From Candidatus Odinarchaeota archaeon (GTDB taxonomy: Archaea > Asgardarchaeota > JAGGXT01), in the NCBI GenBank assembly GCA_021162905.1, contig JAGGXT010000159.1:1-7312 (forward strand): a stretch of 7,312 bases of DNA, read 5' to 3'. Numbering within the stretch: position 1 is the stretch's first letter; each line of letters starts with the position of its first letter. Under the pieces are notes generated by a model that was not told the origin of the DNA, made no database searches, and worked only from the letters and a program-made list of their open reading frames with translations. Positions 5,154 to 7,312 of this stretch are shown in pieces. The position numbers were made by a program, and so were the translations under genes.

Positions 5154-7193
5154 TTATGCTTTCTTAACAAACCCTGGCTTGGGTTCATAAATAGTTCCAT
5201 CATTCTTCAAATCATCTATAACCTTTTTGGCAAAGTTTCTTGGAATGCCCTCCTCTTCAGCAACCTCAATAACCTTAGTGATAGGAACTGGGCCACCAGT
5301 TTCCCTTTCTAACTCAATAATTATATCAAGAACTCTACTCATCTGTTCTAATTGAGATCTGGGCTTGCCGACAAGAATTCTATCTATATCTATACTTTCT
5401 GTTGTCTCATCAAAGGCTACTTGTTGCAAAGATAGTTTCATTAGTCGAATTGCAGCTTTTGCATCTTTTTCCGTAACAACATCACGAAGCTCCATCCTTG
5501 CATGGGCTTCAGCTAATCTCACTAAGGCCTCTAACTGCCTTGTAGTTATAGCAACAGAGGACGAACTACTTCTGGCTCTTAATTCTAAATAGAACGCTTC
5601 TAAGATTTTAGCAGCCTCTTCTGATAATTTTGGGTGAATATTTTTCCTAGCATATGCAATATATTTTTTCAAAAATTCTGTGGGAAGTATATCTTCTTGT
5701 ATTTCATGAGGTCTTTGATGTAATCGTAATACATGAGTAACAAGCTCTTTATCCATCTTTGGATCTGGCTTGTCAGTCAAGACGAAAATTAGATCGAATC
5801 TTGATAATATTGTTGCAGGCAGATTTATGTTTTCAGCCGCGGTTTTATATGTATCATATCGACCAAATATAGGATTCGCGGCTGCTAAAATTGCTGTTCT
5901 AGCATTAAGGGTTGCTATTATTCCTGCTTTTGCGATTGAAATGGTTTGCTGCTCCATTGCTTCATGTATAGCACTCCTATCATCCTTTTGCATCTTATCG
6001 AACTCGTCAATTGCAGCAAGCCCTCTATCAGCCAATACTAATGCGCCGGCTTCCAGTGTCATAGATCCAGTCATAGAATCTCTAACTACAGCTGCTGTCA
6101 GACCTGCAGCTGTGGAGCCCTTTCCAGTAGTGTATATTGCTCTGGGTGCTATCTTGGTTGCATATTTAAGTAATTGGCTTTTACCCGTACCAGGATCTCC
6201 TACAAGTAACACATTTATTTCTCCACGTATTTTTACACCATCTGGTAGCTCTTTTGTAACACCACCAAATAACATAAGAGCTATAGCTTCCTTTATATGA
6301 CGAAGGCCGTATATTGATGGTGCAATAGACGCGATGAGTTTTTCACTTGCAAAAGGATCTTTAGCGAATTCAAGTATCTCCTTTTCTTCTTCTTTAGAGA
6401 TATAAACTTCTTCGACCTCTTTGTCTTCCCGCTCTATATATACAGTTTCAATGTATGTACTAAAAGTAGCTAATTTTCCAGCAGTACGGGTATCCAAGGT
6501 AGAACGAAGAATTCCAACTATAGTAACTCTATCACCAGGTCTTGCACTGTCGACTAAATCTTCAGTTACTATTGCGTCAATAAACCTGGGAAGCTGTCCT
6601 GCGGGTAATTCTTCTGGCCTTTCTTGAATACGAATATTTTGCCAATCTATAAAAGTAGATTCATCTTCAAGTAGTTTAAAAGGTCCTTTTCGACCACAGC
6701 TCCTACAGATCAAAGGAGGAGAATATCTTCCTTCCTCTTGCTCTTTATAAGTTATTGCACCACAACTACCACACTTAAAAGCGCCAGTATGAAGAAGAGG
6801 TTTAACTTTACTAGCCCTTGTGAGGATACCTTTTATTTGTATTAATTTTCCAATTTCAGAAGAACGTATTTTTCTTAACGGGATTGTAGTAGGTAGATTT
6901 TTTATACGAACATGAAAATTCCTTACCGACAATGCATACTCATTATCTATTATTTGCATTAAGTTTCGTAGGGCGTTCGAAGCAGCCGATAAAACTTGAG
7001 CTGGCTCTGAAAGCAAAATACGAGCTAGTTCAGGGTCAAATCTTAATAGATCATCAAAATCAATAATTAGGGATATCATCCCCTCAGCGGCCATTTCTTT
7101 AGCGCGTTCTCTATACTTATAATTCCCTTTTTCATCTTGATATATTCTTAGAAATTCTTCAAATCTTGCTTCAATATTTATTTCTTCTGTCAT
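5154..7193 (-). CDS. mcm: MCM replicative DNA helicase
   Basis: MCM is the hexameric AAA+ helicase that unwinds DNA 3'-5' at archaeal replication forks, working with GINS and Cdc45/RecJ. The protein is 679 aa from the ATG at 7193, standard for archaea and with no intein. The N-terminal domain (about 1-260) has a four-cysteine zinc site, Cys141/Cys144 and Cys163/Cys166, followed by an OB-fold hairpin region. The AAA+ core has Walker A GDPGTGKS (332-339, Lys338) and Walker B AAIDEFDKM (393-401, Asp396-Glu397). Sensor 1 is Asn440 in AAANP, the arginine finger is Arg465 in LSRFD, and Arg552 in TTRQLE is the sensor-2 region. A C-terminal winged helix (about 610-679) closes the protein. An in-frame TTG at 7205 would add four residues, but ATG is preferred. 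It is the first visible gene of a probable mcm-hel308 operon. Confidence 0.97.
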   Translation of the reverse strand: MTEEINIEARFEEFLRIYQDEKGNYKYRERAKEMAAEGMISLIIDFDDLLRFDPELARILLSEPAQVLSAASNALRNLMQIIDNEYALSVRNFHVRIKNLPTTIPLRKIRSSEIGKLIQIKGILTRASKVKPLLHTGAFKCGSCGAITYKEQEEGRYSPPLICRSCGRKGPFKLLEDESTFIDWQNIRIQERPEELPAGQLPRFIDAIVTEDLVDSARPGDRVTIVGILRSTLDTRTAGKLATFSTYIETVYIEREDKEVEEVYISKEEEKEILEFAKDPFASEKLIASIAPSIYGLRHIKEAIALMLFGGVTKELPDGVKIRGEINVLLVGDPGTGKSQLLKYATKIAPRAIYTTGKGSTAAGLTAAVVRDSMTGSMTLEAGALVLADRGLAAIDEFDKMQKDDRSAIHEAMEQQTISIAKAGIIATLNARTAILAAANPIFGRYDTYKTAAENINLPATILSRFDLIFVLTDKPDPKMDKELVTHVLRLHQRPHEIQEDILPTEFLKKYIAYARKNIHPKLSEEAAKILEAFYLELRARSSSSSVAITTRQLEALVRLAEAHARMELRDVVTEKDAKAAIRLMKLSLQQVAFDETTESIDIDRILVGKPRSQLEQMSRVLDIIIELERETGGPVPITKVIEVAEEEGIPRNFAKKVIDDLKNDGTIYEPKPGFVKKA

Positions 7194-7218
7194 TTTAACA
7201 TTCAAACCCCGAGAGGAG

Positions 7219-7230
7219 CAATTTAAATCT
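7219..7230 (-). promoter_or_regulatory. Candidate TATA box of mcm
   Basis: On the minus strand this reads agatttaaattg, close to an archaeal box A, centred near 7225. Initiation about 25 nt downstream would fall near 7200, giving an mcm transcript with a leader of only about 7 nt. That fits the weak Shine-Dalgarno match before the mcm ATG (only a wobble-pairing GGGGT at 7206-7210, 12 nt away). Confidence 0.42.
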
Positions 7231-7271
7231 TAAGTTATATAATTTACTATTTTTCAAATATTTACACTTTC

Positions 7272-7312
7272 TTATTTTTGCATCCCTACAATTTCTAACC
7301 ACTTCTTATAAA
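7272..7312 (-). CDS. Possible C-terminal end of an upstream gene (partial, cut by window edge)
   Basis: One reverse frame is open from the window edge to a TAA at 7272-7274 and reads YKKWLEIVGMQK. Its composition is protein-like, and the stop lies 78 bp before the mcm ATG. The other two reverse frames close almost at once. Twelve residues are too few to identify a product, and such an open run can occur by chance. If real, it would be a same-strand neighbour of mcm, separated from it by an AT-rich gap with its own candidate promoter. Confidence 0.25.
   Translation of the reverse strand, partial: YKKWLEIVGMQK

Noticed and set aside
6181..6240. Possible intein insertion at the MCM Walker A site
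   Set aside because: MCM genes often carry inteins here, but the motif is uninterrupted and the protein has normal length.
5770..6300. 176-codon forward open frame opposite mcm
   Set aside because: It lies wholly antisense to the AAA+ core of MCM, whose motifs fix the real frame. Its translation shows no family motif, and it has no ribosome site.
7206..7219. GC-rich patch accccgagaggagc upstream of mcm as a protein-binding dyad
   Set aside because: It is not a true palindrome when paired base by base. Part of it can serve as a weak wobble-pairing ribosome site.

Overview
The window is an AT-rich stretch of archaeal chromosome. Several things point to archaea: two tRNA genes with introns directly 3' of the anticodon (one with a textbook bulge-helix-bulge splice signal), an MCM replicative helicase, a Hel308 helicase, and TATA-like boxes rather than -35/-10 promoters. 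The protein style suggests the TACK/Thermoproteota side (Thaumarchaeota, Bathyarchaeota, Caldarchaeota or similar). That placement is an impression, and no genus can be named. Both tRNAs have GC-rich stems (17 of 21 pairs) in an otherwise AT-rich sequence, which hints at growth at raised temperature.

Layout: positions 1-182 hold no recognisable gene. Then come two plus-strand tRNA genes 16 bp apart, elongator tRNA-Met(CAT) with a 43-nt intron and tRNA-Thr(TGT) with a 13-nt intron, probably transcribed together. Convergent to them is a zinc-dependent deacetylase of the histone deacetylase/AcuC/acetylpolyamine amidohydrolase family (minus strand). A divergent promoter region of about 130 bp, containing a perfect 7+7 inverted repeat, separates it from purB (adenylosuccinate lyase, plus strand). 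purB converges on hel308, and the two coding ends overlap by 15 bp. hel308 (minus) lies 11 bp downstream of mcm (minus), so these two probably form a replication/repair operon. The last 40 bases may hold the C-terminal end of another minus-strand gene upstream of mcm.

How the genes work together: MCM unwinds DNA at replication forks and Hel308 acts on stalled or branched forks, so their pairing makes sense. PurB serves purine synthesis, and the deacetylase has an unresolved substrate. Neither has an obvious link to the helicases. All four proteins look intact, with their key catalytic motifs present. For purB and hel308 the longest open frame begins at a GTG that lies inside the Shine-Dalgarno sequence of the real start, so the starts given here are the downstream ATGs. 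I found no mobile element, CRISPR array, intein or defence system. The points of most interest are the tRNA introns, the divergent-promoter palindrome and the gene-end overlaps.
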